This document shows positions 1 to 9,046 of a stretch of DNA of 64,000 nucleotides, piece after piece (within the stretch, counting starts at the first letter, position 1; each line of letters begins with the position of its first letter). Position numbers and translations under genes: made by a program. Origin of the DNA: Lutibacter sp. (GTDB lineage Bacteria > Bacteroidota > Bacteroidia > Flavobacteriales > Flavobacteriaceae); the NCBI GenBank assembly GCA_030683995.1, contig JAUXPH010000015.1, forward strand, positions 62,001 to 126,000, given 5' to 3'. The notes beneath the pieces are model-generated. The model was not told the DNA's origin, made no database searches, and saw only the letters and a list, made by a program, of their open reading frames with translations.

Positions 1-171
1 ATTTTCTGCGCGAAAATCGTTGATTGCTTTCGCCATTCCCGTAAATTGCCTGATGTCATTTTGAAATATTTTTTTTCCTTCAAGAATCGGAGAAAAATAG
101 GCGACAGAAACTAAAATAAAAGTTGCAATGGCAATTAAGTAAGGAACCGCTTTTTTGATGGGTAAATTCAT
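1..171 (-). CDS. YfhO-like integral membrane protein, N-terminal fragment
   Basis: The first 57 codons of a gene that runs off the left edge, starting with ATG at 171. The translation has a short basic N-terminus, one hydrophobic segment (about residues 9-26, reading YLIAIATFILVSVAYFSP) and then the motif LEGKKIFQNDIRQFTGM. This hydrophobic start followed by 'SP-LEGK-(x)-QxDI-QF-GM' is what I associate with the large YfhO-family multi-pass membrane proteins of Flavobacteriaceae (usually about 800 residues, proposed to act in envelope glycosylation). The DUF4834 gene ends immediately upstream (its stop is at 172-174), so the two are probably co-transcribed. The family call rests on the N-terminus only. 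Confidence 0.65.
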   Translation of the reverse strand, partial: MNLPIKKAVPYLIAIATFILVSVAYFSPILEGKKIFQNDIRQFTGMAKAINDFRAEN

Positions 172-444
172 TTATTTATCGTCTTTAACTTCTTCATAAT
201 CAACATAGTCTCCTATATCTTTATTTCCTTCTTTATAGTCCGAAGGTTTTTTGGCAATCACTGTTTCGCCCACTTTACCGGTGGTGTTTTGTTGTTGGTT
301 ATTAAATTGCTGTTGTTGGTCTCTCATTTTTTTCTCCACATTGTTAATAATTTTCCCCACAAACAATGGCAAAATATACCTTCCTATAAATTTAATAGCA
401 TAATATATAATTACTATAATCGCTAACGTTCTTAAAAATCCCAT
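172..444 (-). CDS. DUF4834 family small membrane protein
   Basis: A 90-residue protein with one N-terminal hydrophobic helix (about residues 5-30, with IIVIIYYAIKFIGRYI), then a Gln/Asn-rich stretch and an acidic C-terminus ending in DYVDYEEVKDDK. This architecture and length match DUF4834, a Bacteroidetes family of unknown function. It probably sits in the inner membrane with a disordered cytoplasmic tail. It abuts the YfhO-like gene with no intergenic space, so the two look like one transcription unit. No enzymatic motif is visible. Confidence 0.8.
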   Translation of the reverse strand: MGFLRTLAIIVIIYYAIKFIGRYILPLFVGKIINNVEKKMRDQQQQFNNQQQNTTGKVGETVIAKKPSDYKEGNKDIGDYVDYEEVKDDK

Positions 445-515
445 TTCATCGAGTTTAAATAAACTCCAAAAATAACAATTTGAGAGGAACTAAAACGTTT
501 AATTATATAAAATCT

Positions 516-523
516 TATCTTTG
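516..523 (+). promoter_or_regulatory. -7 box (TATCTTTG) of the 545 gene
   Basis: TATCTTTG matches the Bacteroidetes -7 consensus TAnnTTTG. No TTG -33 element lies at the usual spacing. The box contains the TTG at 521 that could be read as an in-frame start codon. That start is therefore unlikely, and translation should begin at ATG 545. Confidence 0.5.
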
Positions 524-544
524 ACACATCAAACATTTTGTACT

Positions 545-1486
545 ATGAAAAACACACTATTTTTAGTTCTCTTTTTAGCAAATTTTCAGCTGATAACTGC
601 CCAATACACCGAAATTATCAACTCAAAAAGACCTGGTTTTTCTGAAAGTCCTTATGGTGTTGGCACCAACGTTTATCAGTTTGAAAGCGGTATGTTTTAT
701 AACAGCAGCAATGATGAAAGTCTTGGTGCAAAAGCGAAAACTTTGGGTGGCGAATTGTTTTTTAGGGTGGGGAAATTTAAAGAACGTTTGGAATTTAACG
801 CCAATGTGGCTTACCAACGTGATGAAGTCAATAACTTTCCAAACCCAAATTATCATATAAAAGGAATAAGCGACCTTACCGTTGGCGCAAAATATTTGTT
901 TTACCAACAAGAATTTACTGACAAGTCTAAAGAAATTCGCAGCTGGAAACGTAGAACGGCTTTTGATAAAAAGCGTTTGATTCCATCTGTTGGGGTTTAC
1001 GGCGGAGCGCACTTAAACTTTTTGGGGAAAGATTATAAAAGCGATGAAGGTATTAGCTATAAAGGCGCTCTTTTGCTGCAAAATGATTTTTCGGATCGCT
1101 TGATTTTATTGACAAATTTACTTGCCGACAATATCACTTCAGAAGATAAATATTACTCGTATATTGTGACAATGACCTATGCCATCAATCAAAATTGGTC
1201 TTATTTTATTGAAAATCAAGGGAAATATTACAACGATTTTTCGCCAAATTATCAGTTCGGTACAGGAATCGCCTATTTGGTGACCGAAAATTTGCAAGTG
1301 GACGCTTCAGCAAGAACCAATTTTTTTGATGATTATTCCTATGTGTACGCCACAGCCGGATTTGCCTGGAGACTGGATCGCCACAAGGACGCATTTGTCT
1401 ATAAAAATGCACCTCAAGAAACCATGTCGAAAACACCAAACAGAAAAGGATTTTTTTCCAGAATATTTAAGAAAAACCGTAACTAA
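545..1486 (+). CDS. Outer-membrane transporter-like protein (phenol MetA/DUF-type beta-barrel)
   Basis: A 313-residue protein. The start is taken at ATG 545 because the residues from there (MKNTLFLVLFLANFQLITAQ) form a clean signal peptide, whereas an in-frame TTG at 521 lies inside a -7 promoter box. After the signal, 'RPGFSESPYGVGTNVYQFESG' and repeated alternating hydrophobic/aromatic segments ending in FAWRLD suggest an outer-membrane beta-barrel like the 'transporter' family related to MetA-type phenol degradation proteins. The C-terminus carries an unusual basic tail (KTPNRKGFFSRIFKKNRN). The substrate is unknown. First gene of a plus-strand run extending to 5988. Confidence 0.65.
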   Translation: MKNTLFLVLFLANFQLITAQYTEIINSKRPGFSESPYGVGTNVYQFESGMFYNSSNDESLGAKAKTLGGELFFRVGKFKERLEFNANVAYQRDEVNNFPNPNYHIKGISDLTVGAKYLFYQQEFTDKSKEIRSWKRRTAFDKKRLIPSVGVYGGAHLNFLGKDYKSDEGISYKGALLLQNDFSDRLILLTNLLADNITSEDKYYSYIVTMTYAINQNWSYFIENQGKYYNDFSPNYQFGTGIAYLVTENLQVDASARTNFFDDYSYVYATAGFAWRLDRHKDAFVYKNAPQETMSKTPNRKGFFSRIFKKNRN

Positions 1487-1501
1487 TATCATTCAATTTC
1501 T

Positions 1502-2620
1502 ATGATTACACTGCAAGAAATGACATCAAAAAAGGAAATGAGGGCTTTTGTTGAGTTTCCTTTTAAATTATATAAAAACAATCCTTATTGGGTTCCTCCT
1601 ATTATTAATGATGAAATTGAATCTTTTGGCAAGACCAAAAATCCAGTATTTCAACACGCAGAAGCGCGTTTTTTTGTTGCGTTAAAAAACAATGAAATCG
1701 TTGGAAGAATCGCCGCAATCATTAACCATCTTGAAATTAATGAACAAAATGTAAAAAAAATGCGTTTTGGCTGGTTCGATTTTATTGATGACCTCGAAGT
1801 TTCAAAAATGTTATTGAAAAAGGTGGAAGAAATTGGCAAACAAAACAAACTGGAATATATGGAAGGGCCATTGGGCTTTTCAAACCTAGATAAAGTGGGC
1901 GTTTTAACCGAAGGTTTCGAACATATTGGCTCTATGATTACCTGGTACAATTATCCATATTACCAAGAACATCTTGAAAAACTGGGGTTTGTTGTCGAAA
2001 AAGAATACAACGAAAGCAAGTTCCCGTTTAGCAATGTGAAAACCGAATTTTTTATGAAAGCAAGTGAAATCATTAAAAAACGGTACCAATATAAGCCCCT
2101 TAATTTCACCAAAACAAGCCAAATTTTGCCTTATGTGGATGAAATGTTCGATTTGTTCAACGAAAGTTATGCTTCCTTGTCATCATTCGTTCCCATATCC
2201 GACGTGCAAAAAGATTATTTTAAAAAGAAATTCATCCCATTTATCAATCCTGAATTGATTGTTTTTGTGGTTGATAAAGAAGGAAAACTGGTTGCGTTTG
2301 CCATCACCATGCCTTCATTTTCTGAAGCTTTGCAAAAATCAAAAGGTAAATTATTCCCTTTTGGAATTTTTCACCTATTACAGGCAAAAAAATACAGCAA
2401 AGACATTCTTTTCTATCTAATTGGCGTTCATCCAACCCATCAAAACAAAGGTGTTCATGCCATCATTTTTGAAGAATTTTACAAAACATATACCAAAAAA
2501 GGAATTATAAACTGTTATAGAACGCCCGAACTTTCAACAAATAAGGCAGCTGCGGCACTTTGGAAAAATTTTGATCCGTTTGTTTACAAAAGACGATGCA
2601 CCTTCAGAAAAGATTTATAA
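1502..2620 (+). CDS. GNAT-like N-acetyltransferase family protein
   Basis: A 372-residue protein beginning 15 nt after the preceding stop. The N-terminal half (residues 1-130) contains a GNAT-like pattern: FVALKNNEIVGRIAAIIN corresponds to strands 2-4. The C-terminal half has LIGVHPTHQNKGVHAIIFEEF, which resembles an acetyl-CoA-binding Q-x-x-G-x-G/H loop. Such long two-lobed proteins are conserved in Bacteroidetes and are usually annotated only as GNAT or hypothetical. The acceptor is unknown. The stop codon shares a base with the start of the next gene (TAATG at 2618-2622), showing translational coupling with rsmE. Confidence 0.65.
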   Translation: MITLQEMTSKKEMRAFVEFPFKLYKNNPYWVPPIINDEIESFGKTKNPVFQHAEARFFVALKNNEIVGRIAAIINHLEINEQNVKKMRFGWFDFIDDLEVSKMLLKKVEEIGKQNKLEYMEGPLGFSNLDKVGVLTEGFEHIGSMITWYNYPYYQEHLEKLGFVVEKEYNESKFPFSNVKTEFFMKASEIIKKRYQYKPLNFTKTSQILPYVDEMFDLFNESYASLSSFVPISDVQKDYFKKKFIPFINPELIVFVVDKEGKLVAFAITMPSFSEALQKSKGKLFPFGIFHLLQAKKYSKDILFYLIGVHPTHQNKGVHAIIFEEFYKTYTKKGIINCYRTPELSTNKAAAALWKNFDPFVYKRRCTFRKDL

Positions 2621-3327
2621 TGCAATTATTTTACAACCCAGAAATTACTGCCAACACCAAACAGTTTTCTTTTGATAAAATTGAAAGCCGTCATATTGTG
2701 CGGGTTTTACGAAAAAAAGAAGGCGATAAAATTTTTATCACAAACGGCTTAGGACAATTATTTACATCTGAAATATTGCTTGCCAACGACAAAAAATGTT
2801 TGGTCAATATTGTGGATATTGAAACCCAAGAAAACGACCGAAATTATTACTTGCACATCGCCATTGCGCCCACAAAACTAAACGACCGTTTTGAGTGGTT
2901 TTTGGAAAAAGCAACCGAAATTGGCATTGACGAAATTACGCCAATTATTTGCGAACATTCTGAACGTAAAGAACTTAAAACAGAAAGAATGGAGAAAATA
3001 ATACATTCGGCTGCCAAACAATCACTCAAATTCCATTTTCCAAAATTGAATGAACCTATCACTTTTAATGCGTTTATGCAAACCAATTTCAGCGGACAAT
3101 TGTTTATAGCACATTGCGAGGAAACCAGCAAGAAATCATTGAAATCGGAATTAAAACCTGACCTAAAAACTACCGTACTAATTGGACCGGAAGGTGATTT
3201 TTCAACCAAAGAAATTCAACAAAGTTTGGACAATAACTTTATTCCTGTATCTTTGGGAAAAAGCCGTTTGCGTACTGAAACTGCCGGTATAGTTGCAGTT
3301 CACAGCGTGGCATTCGTAAATGAATGA
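2620..3327 (+). CDS. rsmE: 16S rRNA m3U1498 methyltransferase RsmE
   Basis: A 235-residue SPOUT-family methyltransferase that N3-methylates U1498 of 16S rRNA using SAM. Start chosen at ATG 2620 (MQLFYNPEI), which overlaps the upstream stop by one base; an earlier in-frame ATG at 2596 would lie inside the GNAT gene. Visible family signatures: RHIVRVLRKKEGD near the N-terminus (PUA-like part), AIAPTKLNDRFEWFLEKATEIGI, SERKELKTERMEKI, and the C-terminal SAM knot motif IGPEGDFSTKEI with LGKSRLRTETAG. Length is normal for RsmE. Confidence 0.95.
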   Translation: MQLFYNPEITANTKQFSFDKIESRHIVRVLRKKEGDKIFITNGLGQLFTSEILLANDKKCLVNIVDIETQENDRNYYLHIAIAPTKLNDRFEWFLEKATEIGIDEITPIICEHSERKELKTERMEKIIHSAAKQSLKFHFPKLNEPITFNAFMQTNFSGQLFIAHCEETSKKSLKSELKPDLKTTVLIGPEGDFSTKEIQQSLDNNFIPVSLGKSRLRTETAGIVAVHSVAFVNE

Positions 3328-3333
3328 AATTAA

Positions 3334-4026
3334 ATGAAAATACACCCTAAATCTCATTTTGGAATACTAAATTTTAGATTAAAGTTTTGTATTTTCTATT
3401 TGTTCTTTTTTCTCATCTCCATATACACCATCCAAAGCCAACAAGTCGCTATTTTAAAGTACAAAGGTGGCGGCGATTGGTACGCGAATCCGACAGCTTT
3501 GCCAAATTTGATTAAATTTTGCAACAAAAATATCAAAACATCCATCAAAGAAAATCCGGAAACGGTTGAAGTAAACAGCGTTGCCATTTTTAATTATCCC
3601 ATTGTTTTTATGACCGGCCACGGAAATGTCAGTTTTTCTGATAATGATATTGAAAATTTGAAAAATTATTTGATTTCTGGTGGATTTTTACATATTTCCG
3701 ACAATTATGGACTCGATAAATATGTTAGAACAGAAATGAAAAAAATGTTTCCGACACTCGATTTTCAAGAGATTCCATACAATCATCCCATTTATCACCA
3801 AACTTTTAGTTTTGAAAATGGCTGCCCTAAAATTCACGAGCACGACAACAAACAAGCGCAAGGTTTTGGGTTATTTTATGAAGGAAGATTGGTTTGTTTT
3901 TACGATTATGAATCGGATTTAAGCGATGGTTGGGAAGATGAAGAAGTTCACGGAGATCCGTTTGAAATTCGTGAAAAAGCCTTAAAGATGGGCGCAAATA
4001 TTGTTGAATACGCCTTTAAAAACTAA
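3334..4026 (+). CDS. DUF4159 domain protein
   Basis: A 230-residue protein beginning 6 nt after rsmE. It has an N-terminal hydrophobic export segment (about residues 16-36) followed by QQVAILKYKGGGDWYANPTALPNLIKFC. Later come FMTGHGNVSFSDND, LKNYLISGGFLHISDNYG and YNHPIYHQTFSFENGCPKIHEHD. The order 'GGGDWYxNPTALPNL', 'GHG', 'GGFLxxD' and 'HPIYHxxF' defines the DUF4159 fold, which resembles a glutamine-amidotransferase-like domain. It is probably a periplasmic or secreted protein of unknown function. It is translated close to its neighbours and precedes a transporter. Confidence 0.8.
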   Translation: MKIHPKSHFGILNFRLKFCIFYLFFFLISIYTIQSQQVAILKYKGGGDWYANPTALPNLIKFCNKNIKTSIKENPETVEVNSVAIFNYPIVFMTGHGNVSFSDNDIENLKNYLISGGFLHISDNYGLDKYVRTEMKKMFPTLDFQEIPYNHPIYHQTFSFENGCPKIHEHDNKQAQGFGLFYEGRLVCFYDYESDLSDGWEDEEVHGDPFEIREKALKMGANIVEYAFKN

Positions 4027-4027
4027 G

Positions 4028-4933
4028 ATGCCAGAAAATTTAGATTCCTTAAAAATAAATTTTGATACCGAAGGCCTTTGGGTGTTAAACATCACTTTGG
4101 CCATAATTATGTTTGGCGTGGCACTTGGCATTACCAAAGACGATTTTAAACGTTTATTTAAAAATCCAAAAATTTTATTGACCGGGGTCATTTCGCAATT
4201 TTTTTTATTGCCATTGGTTACTTTCCTTTTTATAAAATTAGTGAATCCAATGCCGAGCATTGCATTGGGAATGATGATGGTTGCTGCTTGTCCGGGAGGA
4301 AATATTTCAAATTTTATGACGCAAATGGCCAAGGGAAATTCGGCATTGTCCATTAGTTTAACCGCTTTTTCAACCTTGGTTTGTTTGGTGATGACACCCT
4401 TTAACCTATATTTTTATGGAAATTTATATGCACCAACCGCTGTAATTCTTCAAACCATTGAATTAAACCCTTGGGAATTGGTGAAATTAGTGACCCTAAT
4501 TTTGGGAATTCCGCTGATACTTGGAATGTGGGTAAGAAAATCGAAACCCGATTTGTCCGTTAAATTGGCTAAAATCCTAAAACCAATTTCACTGATTATT
4601 TTTATGCTTTTCATCGTAATTGCCTTTTATGAAAATCTTGATATTTTTATAAATTACATTGAATATGTCCTAATTTTAGTCATCGTACATAATTTACTGG
4701 CGCTGGCAACCGGATTTTATTTTGCCAAATTGATGAGACTTACCTTTACAGATCAAAAAACGCTGGCCATAGAAACAGGAATCCAAAACTCCGGTTTGGG
4801 GTTGTTGCTTATTTTTAGTTTCTTTAATGGATTGGGAGGAATGGCGCTTTTGACCGCATTTTGGGCTATTTGGGATATTTTTTCGGGATTGGCGCTGGCA
4901 GGTTATTGGTCTAAACAAAAAACAACCGAATAG
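4028..4933 (+). CDS. Bile acid:sodium symporter (BASS) family transporter
   Basis: A 301-residue integral membrane protein. Start taken at ATG 4028, right after the DUF4159 stop; an upstream ATG at 4001 would overlap that gene. About nine to ten hydrophobic segments are visible. Family motifs are LNITLAIIMFGVALGI in helix 1, MMMVAACPGGNISNFMTQMAKGN in the first crossover region, and LAIETGIQNSGLGLLLIFSFF in the second. These match the BASS family, sodium-coupled importers of organic anions. The substrate cannot be deduced; pantoate, pyruvate or bile-acid-like anions are known for relatives. Confidence 0.88.
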   Translation: MPENLDSLKINFDTEGLWVLNITLAIIMFGVALGITKDDFKRLFKNPKILLTGVISQFFLLPLVTFLFIKLVNPMPSIALGMMMVAACPGGNISNFMTQMAKGNSALSISLTAFSTLVCLVMTPFNLYFYGNLYAPTAVILQTIELNPWELVKLVTLILGIPLILGMWVRKSKPDLSVKLAKILKPISLIIFMLFIVIAFYENLDIFINYIEYVLILVIVHNLLALATGFYFAKLMRLTFTDQKTLAIETGIQNSGLGLLLIFSFFNGLGGMALLTAFWAIWDIFSGLALAGYWSKQKTTE

Positions 4934-4935
4934 AT

Positions 4936-5988
4936 TTGAAAAACCTTTGGTATCATTTTATGAAGATTTACGTGAAAATCGGATTGTTCTTTTTGTTTAA
5001 AAGGATTTCTGTTTACGGCAAAGAAAATATTCCAAAAAAAGGGGCAATAATCTTTATCGGAAATCACCAAAATGCCTTAATTGACGCTATTTTAGTGCCA
5101 ACCACCAACAACAGAATCAGTCATTTTTTAACAAGGGCAAGCGCCTTCAAAATTGGAATTGTTGACCTAATATTGCGATCTCTAAATATGATTCCTGTTT
5201 ACAGAGTGAGAGATGGAGTTCGCAGCATAGAAAAGAATTTTGAAGTTTTTGAGCAATGCATAGAAATTTTGAAACAAGAAAAAGCAATTCAAATTTTTGC
5301 TGAAGGAGAGCACCATTTACTGCGCAGAATAATTCCCCTAAAAAAAGGATTTGCACGCATTATTTTAGGCACGCTTCAAAAATATCCCGAATTGCCAATT
5401 TATATTGTGCCTATTGGCATTAATTACGATTCCCATTTGAATTTTCCTTCAAGTACTTCCATTTATTATGGAAAACCAATACTCGCCAATAAATTTGTTG
5501 ATGCTAAAAACCCCGATTTAAAATTTAAGAAAATTACAAATGAAGTTTCAAACGCTTTAAAATATTTAACGCTTCACGTGGAAGATTCGGCAAATTATGA
5601 TGAAATTATTGTGAAATTGGAAGCGTTGGAAGTTGATTATCTAAATCCGTTTGAAGCCAATAAACTTGTTGAAAGTTTAGAAACAACTTCTTCAAAAAAA
5701 ATTGTAAAAAAAGAAAACAGCAATTGGTTTGCGCCTTTCCATGTGCTAGCCAAAATAAACAGTGTTTTTCCATTTCTCATTTGGAAATACATCAAACCAA
5801 AAATTCAGGATATTGTTTTTACAAATACTTACAGATTTGCGCTCATTACAACGCTTTTTCCGTTGTTTTACGTATTGCAATCGTTAATTGTTTATGGTTT
5901 TTTTGATATAAAATTTGCGATAATTTACCTTTTTTCCAGCATTCTGCTTGGAATTATATCAGTAAAAACAATGACTGTTAGTCAATAA
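4936..5988 (+). CDS. PlsC-like 1-acyl-sn-glycerol-3-phosphate acyltransferase
   Basis: A 350-residue membrane acyltransferase. The catalytic motif appears as IGNHQNALIDA, an NHxxxxD acyltransferase box with H near residue 40. FAEGEHHLLRR is the substrate-binding EGT-like motif and IVPIGINYD the third block. Two hydrophobic C-terminal helices follow. The chosen start is TTG 4936: flavobacterial relatives begin with a similar 'LWYxFxKxYVKxGLFFxFK' stretch that the alternative ATG at 4960 would partly remove. It may transfer acyl chains to lysophosphatidic acid or a related lipid. It overlaps the convergent GH3 fusion gene by 11 nt. Confidence 0.8.
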   Translation: MKNLWYHFMKIYVKIGLFFLFKRISVYGKENIPKKGAIIFIGNHQNALIDAILVPTTNNRISHFLTRASAFKIGIVDLILRSLNMIPVYRVRDGVRSIEKNFEVFEQCIEILKQEKAIQIFAEGEHHLLRRIIPLKKGFARIILGTLQKYPELPIYIVPIGINYDSHLNFPSSTSIYYGKPILANKFVDAKNPDLKFKKITNEVSNALKYLTLHVEDSANYDEIIVKLEALEVDYLNPFEANKLVESLETTSSKKIVKKENSNWFAPFHVLAKINSVFPFLIWKYIKPKIQDIVFTNTYRFALITTLFPLFYVLQSLIVYGFFDIKFAIIYLFSSILLGIISVKTMTVSQ

Positions 5989-8896
5989 TTGCATCTTGTA
6001 TCAACTGCTGAATTTCTGTTCTTATATTATAATTCACCAAGTCCATATTTGCCGAAGTAGGAAAAACCCTGTTCGATAAAAACACATACACAATTTCCGA
6101 TTCAGGATCGGCCCAAGTATAAGTTCCCGTAAAACCGCTATGACCAAAACTGCTGTCGGACACACATCCGCAAGTGGCTTTTTCACTTTCTTTAATTTGT
6201 GGTTTGTCAAAACCGACACCTTTTCTTACACCTTCACTTGCAAAATAACGGTGATTAAATTTATCAATGGTTTCCGGCTGAAAATATCTTTTCCCGCCAT
6301 AATATCCTTTTTGAAGGTACATTTGCATAATTTTGGCAATGTCATTTGCATTTGAAAAAATCCCGGCATGGCCGCCAATTCCGCCTTGCATGGCCGCGCC
6401 CATATCGTGTACTTCACCGTGCACCAGTTTATGTCGATAATAATTGTCTTTTTCAGTAGGAACTATCTCATTTTTTGAAAATTTATCCAAAGGCACATAT
6501 GTTGTTCGGTTTGCGCCCAACGACCTGTAAAAATGCAGTTGGGTAAGCACATTTAAGTCGTTTTTATAATGATGTTCTATAAATTCCTTGAAAATATAAT
6601 ATGGTAAATCGCTGTATTTGTATTCCTTCTTTTTAAGCAGTTCTGATTGAGCGATGATCTCAAACATTTCATCTTCATAACTGCTGAGCAAATACAAGCT
6701 ATCCGTCACTTTTATATTAAATTTATGGCTTCTTTCAGATCGGTAAAATTCAGCTGACGGCCTTTTTGTGGCACTGTCAAGGGTTTTTAAATAAAAAGGA
6801 AAATACGGTTTTAAACCTCCGTAATGCGATAGCACCTCTTTCACGGTTAATTTATTTTTATTTGTTCTTCTTAACTTATGGATCAGGTTTCCCAAAGTAC
6901 TGTTAAGATCTAAAATTTCACGTTCTTCAAGTTCCATAATCAGCGGCAATGTTGCCACAATTTTTGTTATTGACGCAATATCATACAGGTCGCTGTTTAT
7001 AACCGGTGTTGTCTTTTCATCAGTATGAAAACCAAAACTTTTTTGATACACCACTTTTCCTTTTCTAGCGACTAAAATTTGCATTCCGGGAGCCATTTTT
7101 AAATTTACGGCATTTTGTGCCACTAAATCCATTTTACTTAATTTTTGGCTGCTTAAACCCACATCTTCAGGAATAGAATAGCCTAAAATTCCTAGAGAAT
7201 TCGACATTAATCCTTCATTTTCTGAAAATTGACCTGCGATAGAAACCGGTAATTTTCCTTTGATTTCCAAAGCGCCGAACAGCATTTGTGCTGATATTTC
7301 CTGGGCAATTTTACTGTTTTGAAAAGAAACGACAACGCCTTCTATATTTTTAAAATTTTCGAGCTGCAACAAACTGTACGGACTTGCGAAAACATTTAAA
7401 ATAATGGTATTTTTTTTGGCAATTTCCTGAAGAATCTCTAATTCGTTAACGTTAAATTTATAGTCTTTCCACGGATTGTCATTTGATTTGTGATAGCCAA
7501 CAATTACCAGATTATAATCTTTAAGCTGTGTAATTAAACTGTCAATATTTTCATTTGAAACCTCATCAACCTCAGCATAATTTTTTAACATATTTAAAAA
7601 ATCACTATGGGCGCCATCGCCCAATTTAACATAAGCAATTTTCTTACGCTCTAAATGCTGAATTGGAAAAATTAATGATTTATTTTTAAGCAAGGTAATG
7701 GAATTCTCCACTAAATTTCGATGAAGCAATTCATCTTCAATAGAATTTAAATCTTGCTGCAAATTCGCCAATTCAATTTTTTTGTATTTATTCAATCCAG
7801 CCCAATATTTAGCCTTTAATATTTTTCTGACCGAATAATTGATGCGTTCTTCCGAAATAATTTTTTTACTTAAAGCTACTTTAATGGTGTCTACTGCCAA
7901 AGGCACATCGGTTGGGATTAACAGCATGTCATTTCCAGCCAGCAACGCCTCCAAATTGATATCTCCCAATTCAGCATAATTTGATACGCCTTTCATATTT
8001 AGCGCATCGGTTAAAATTAAACCATCAAAATTTAATTTCTCCTTCAATAATTTGGTAATAACCGTGTATGAAAGCGATGTTGGGCAATCTTTGTTTTCTT
8101 CCAAGCCTATCACGCTTAAATGCGCCACCATTACACTTGTTAAATTATTGTTAATGAGTGTTTTATATGGGTACAGTTCAATAGAATCGAGCCTTTCAAA
8201 ATCAAAATCCAATATGGGTAAAGATTTGTGGGAATCGGTTGCCGTATCGCCGTGACCTGGAAAATGTTTGGCGTTAGACAGCACATTTTCGCTTTGCATT
8301 CCTTTAACAAAAGCCAATGCTTTCTGCGTTACATTTTCCCTGTTTTCACCAAAAGAACGATTTCCAATGATTGGATTTTCGGGGTTGATGTTAATATCCA
8401 CCACCGGCGCAAAATTGATATGAATACCCAATCTTTTGCAATGTTTTCCTAGTTGGGCGCCAAAATCTTCCAGTAATTTATTTTCGGAAATAGCGCCAAG
8501 TGTCATATTCCAAGGAAAACGATAAGTATCTTTTAAACGCATATCCAATCCCCATTCGCCATCAAAACCAATCAACAAAGGAATTTTTGAATTGGATTGA
8601 TAATTGTTGGTTAAAATAGCTTGCTTTTCCGGCGTTCCCTGCATAAAAATCAATCCGCCAATATGATAATTTTTAATTAAACTGTCAATAGAATTACGAT
8701 GTTTTTCATCCAAATTTGAATAAGCCTGAACCATAAACAACTGCCCTATTTTTTCATCAATAGTCATTTTGTTCAAAATACTGTCCACCCATTTTTCTTG
8801 GGCTTTAGCATCAATTGTTTGTAAAGGATCATTATTTTGAGCTTCAGAAAAAACAAAATTCAGCAGGAAAATAAAGAGTGCTATTTTTTTAATCAT
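5978..8896 (-). CDS. Exported GH3 glycosidase fused to a class C beta-lactamase-like serine hydrolase
   Basis: A 972-residue protein with a signal peptide (MIKKIALFIFLLNFVFSEA). The N-terminal half is a glycoside hydrolase family 3 domain with the NagZ-type motif KHFPGHGDTATDSH (near residue 215) and the nucleophile context LILTDALNMKGV (near residue 296), followed by a GH3 C-terminal domain. From about residue 590 a serine-hydrolase domain follows, with ASITK (SxxK, near residue 640), a YSDLPY element and GHSGFTG near the end replacing the KTG triad. This suggests beta-N-acetylglucosaminidase activity coupled to a peptidase/esterase in the periplasm, perhaps in peptidoglycan turnover. Similar fusions are known in Bacteroidetes. 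Start ATG 8896. Confidence 0.9.
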   Translation of the reverse strand: MIKKIALFIFLLNFVFSEAQNNDPLQTIDAKAQEKWVDSILNKMTIDEKIGQLFMVQAYSNLDEKHRNSIDSLIKNYHIGGLIFMQGTPEKQAILTNNYQSNSKIPLLIGFDGEWGLDMRLKDTYRFPWNMTLGAISENKLLEDFGAQLGKHCKRLGIHINFAPVVDININPENPIIGNRSFGENRENVTQKALAFVKGMQSENVLSNAKHFPGHGDTATDSHKSLPILDFDFERLDSIELYPYKTLINNNLTSVMVAHLSVIGLEENKDCPTSLSYTVITKLLKEKLNFDGLILTDALNMKGVSNYAELGDINLEALLAGNDMLLIPTDVPLAVDTIKVALSKKIISEERINYSVRKILKAKYWAGLNKYKKIELANLQQDLNSIEDELLHRNLVENSITLLKNKSLIFPIQHLERKKIAYVKLGDGAHSDFLNMLKNYAEVDEVSNENIDSLITQLKDYNLVIVGYHKSNDNPWKDYKFNVNELEILQEIAKKNTIILNVFASPYSLLQLENFKNIEGVVVSFQNSKIAQEISAQMLFGALEIKGKLPVSIAGQFSENEGLMSNSLGILGYSIPEDVGLSSQKLSKMDLVAQNAVNLKMAPGMQILVARKGKVVYQKSFGFHTDEKTTPVINSDLYDIASITKIVATLPLIMELEEREILDLNSTLGNLIHKLRRTNKNKLTVKEVLSHYGGLKPYFPFYLKTLDSATKRPSAEFYRSERSHKFNIKVTDSLYLLSSYEDEMFEIIAQSELLKKKEYKYSDLPYYIFKEFIEHHYKNDLNVLTQLHFYRSLGANRTTYVPLDKFSKNEIVPTEKDNYYRHKLVHGEVHDMGAAMQGGIGGHAGIFSNANDIAKIMQMYLQKGYYGGKRYFQPETIDKFNHRYFASEGVRKGVGFDKPQIKESEKATCGCVSDSSFGHSGFTGTYTWADPESEIVYVFLSNRVFPTSANMDLVNYNIRTEIQQLIQDAIID

Positions 8897-9046
8897 TTAT
8901 TTAGAATTGAGGAATTATTGGATTGAAAATTTACTTAAAAAACATTAGTATCAATAATGAAACCAAAAATTATTAGGAATTTTTTTTTTGGAGTGTGTGT
9001 AAATTTAATTCAATAATAAAAGAAAATAAATTTTAATTATTCATCA

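Noticed and set aside
521-545. TTG start at 521 for the outer-membrane protein
   Set aside because: The TTG is the end of the TATCTTTG -7 box, and the ATG at 545 begins a signal peptide.
5571-5584. parS-like word GCTTCACGTGGAAG
   Set aside because: It resembles the ParB site (TTCACGTGAA core), but it lies inside the acyltransferase coding region 24 kb from parAB and has mismatches. Another partial match at 19553-19568 is weaker. Without ChIP or genome-wide clustering it is not supported.
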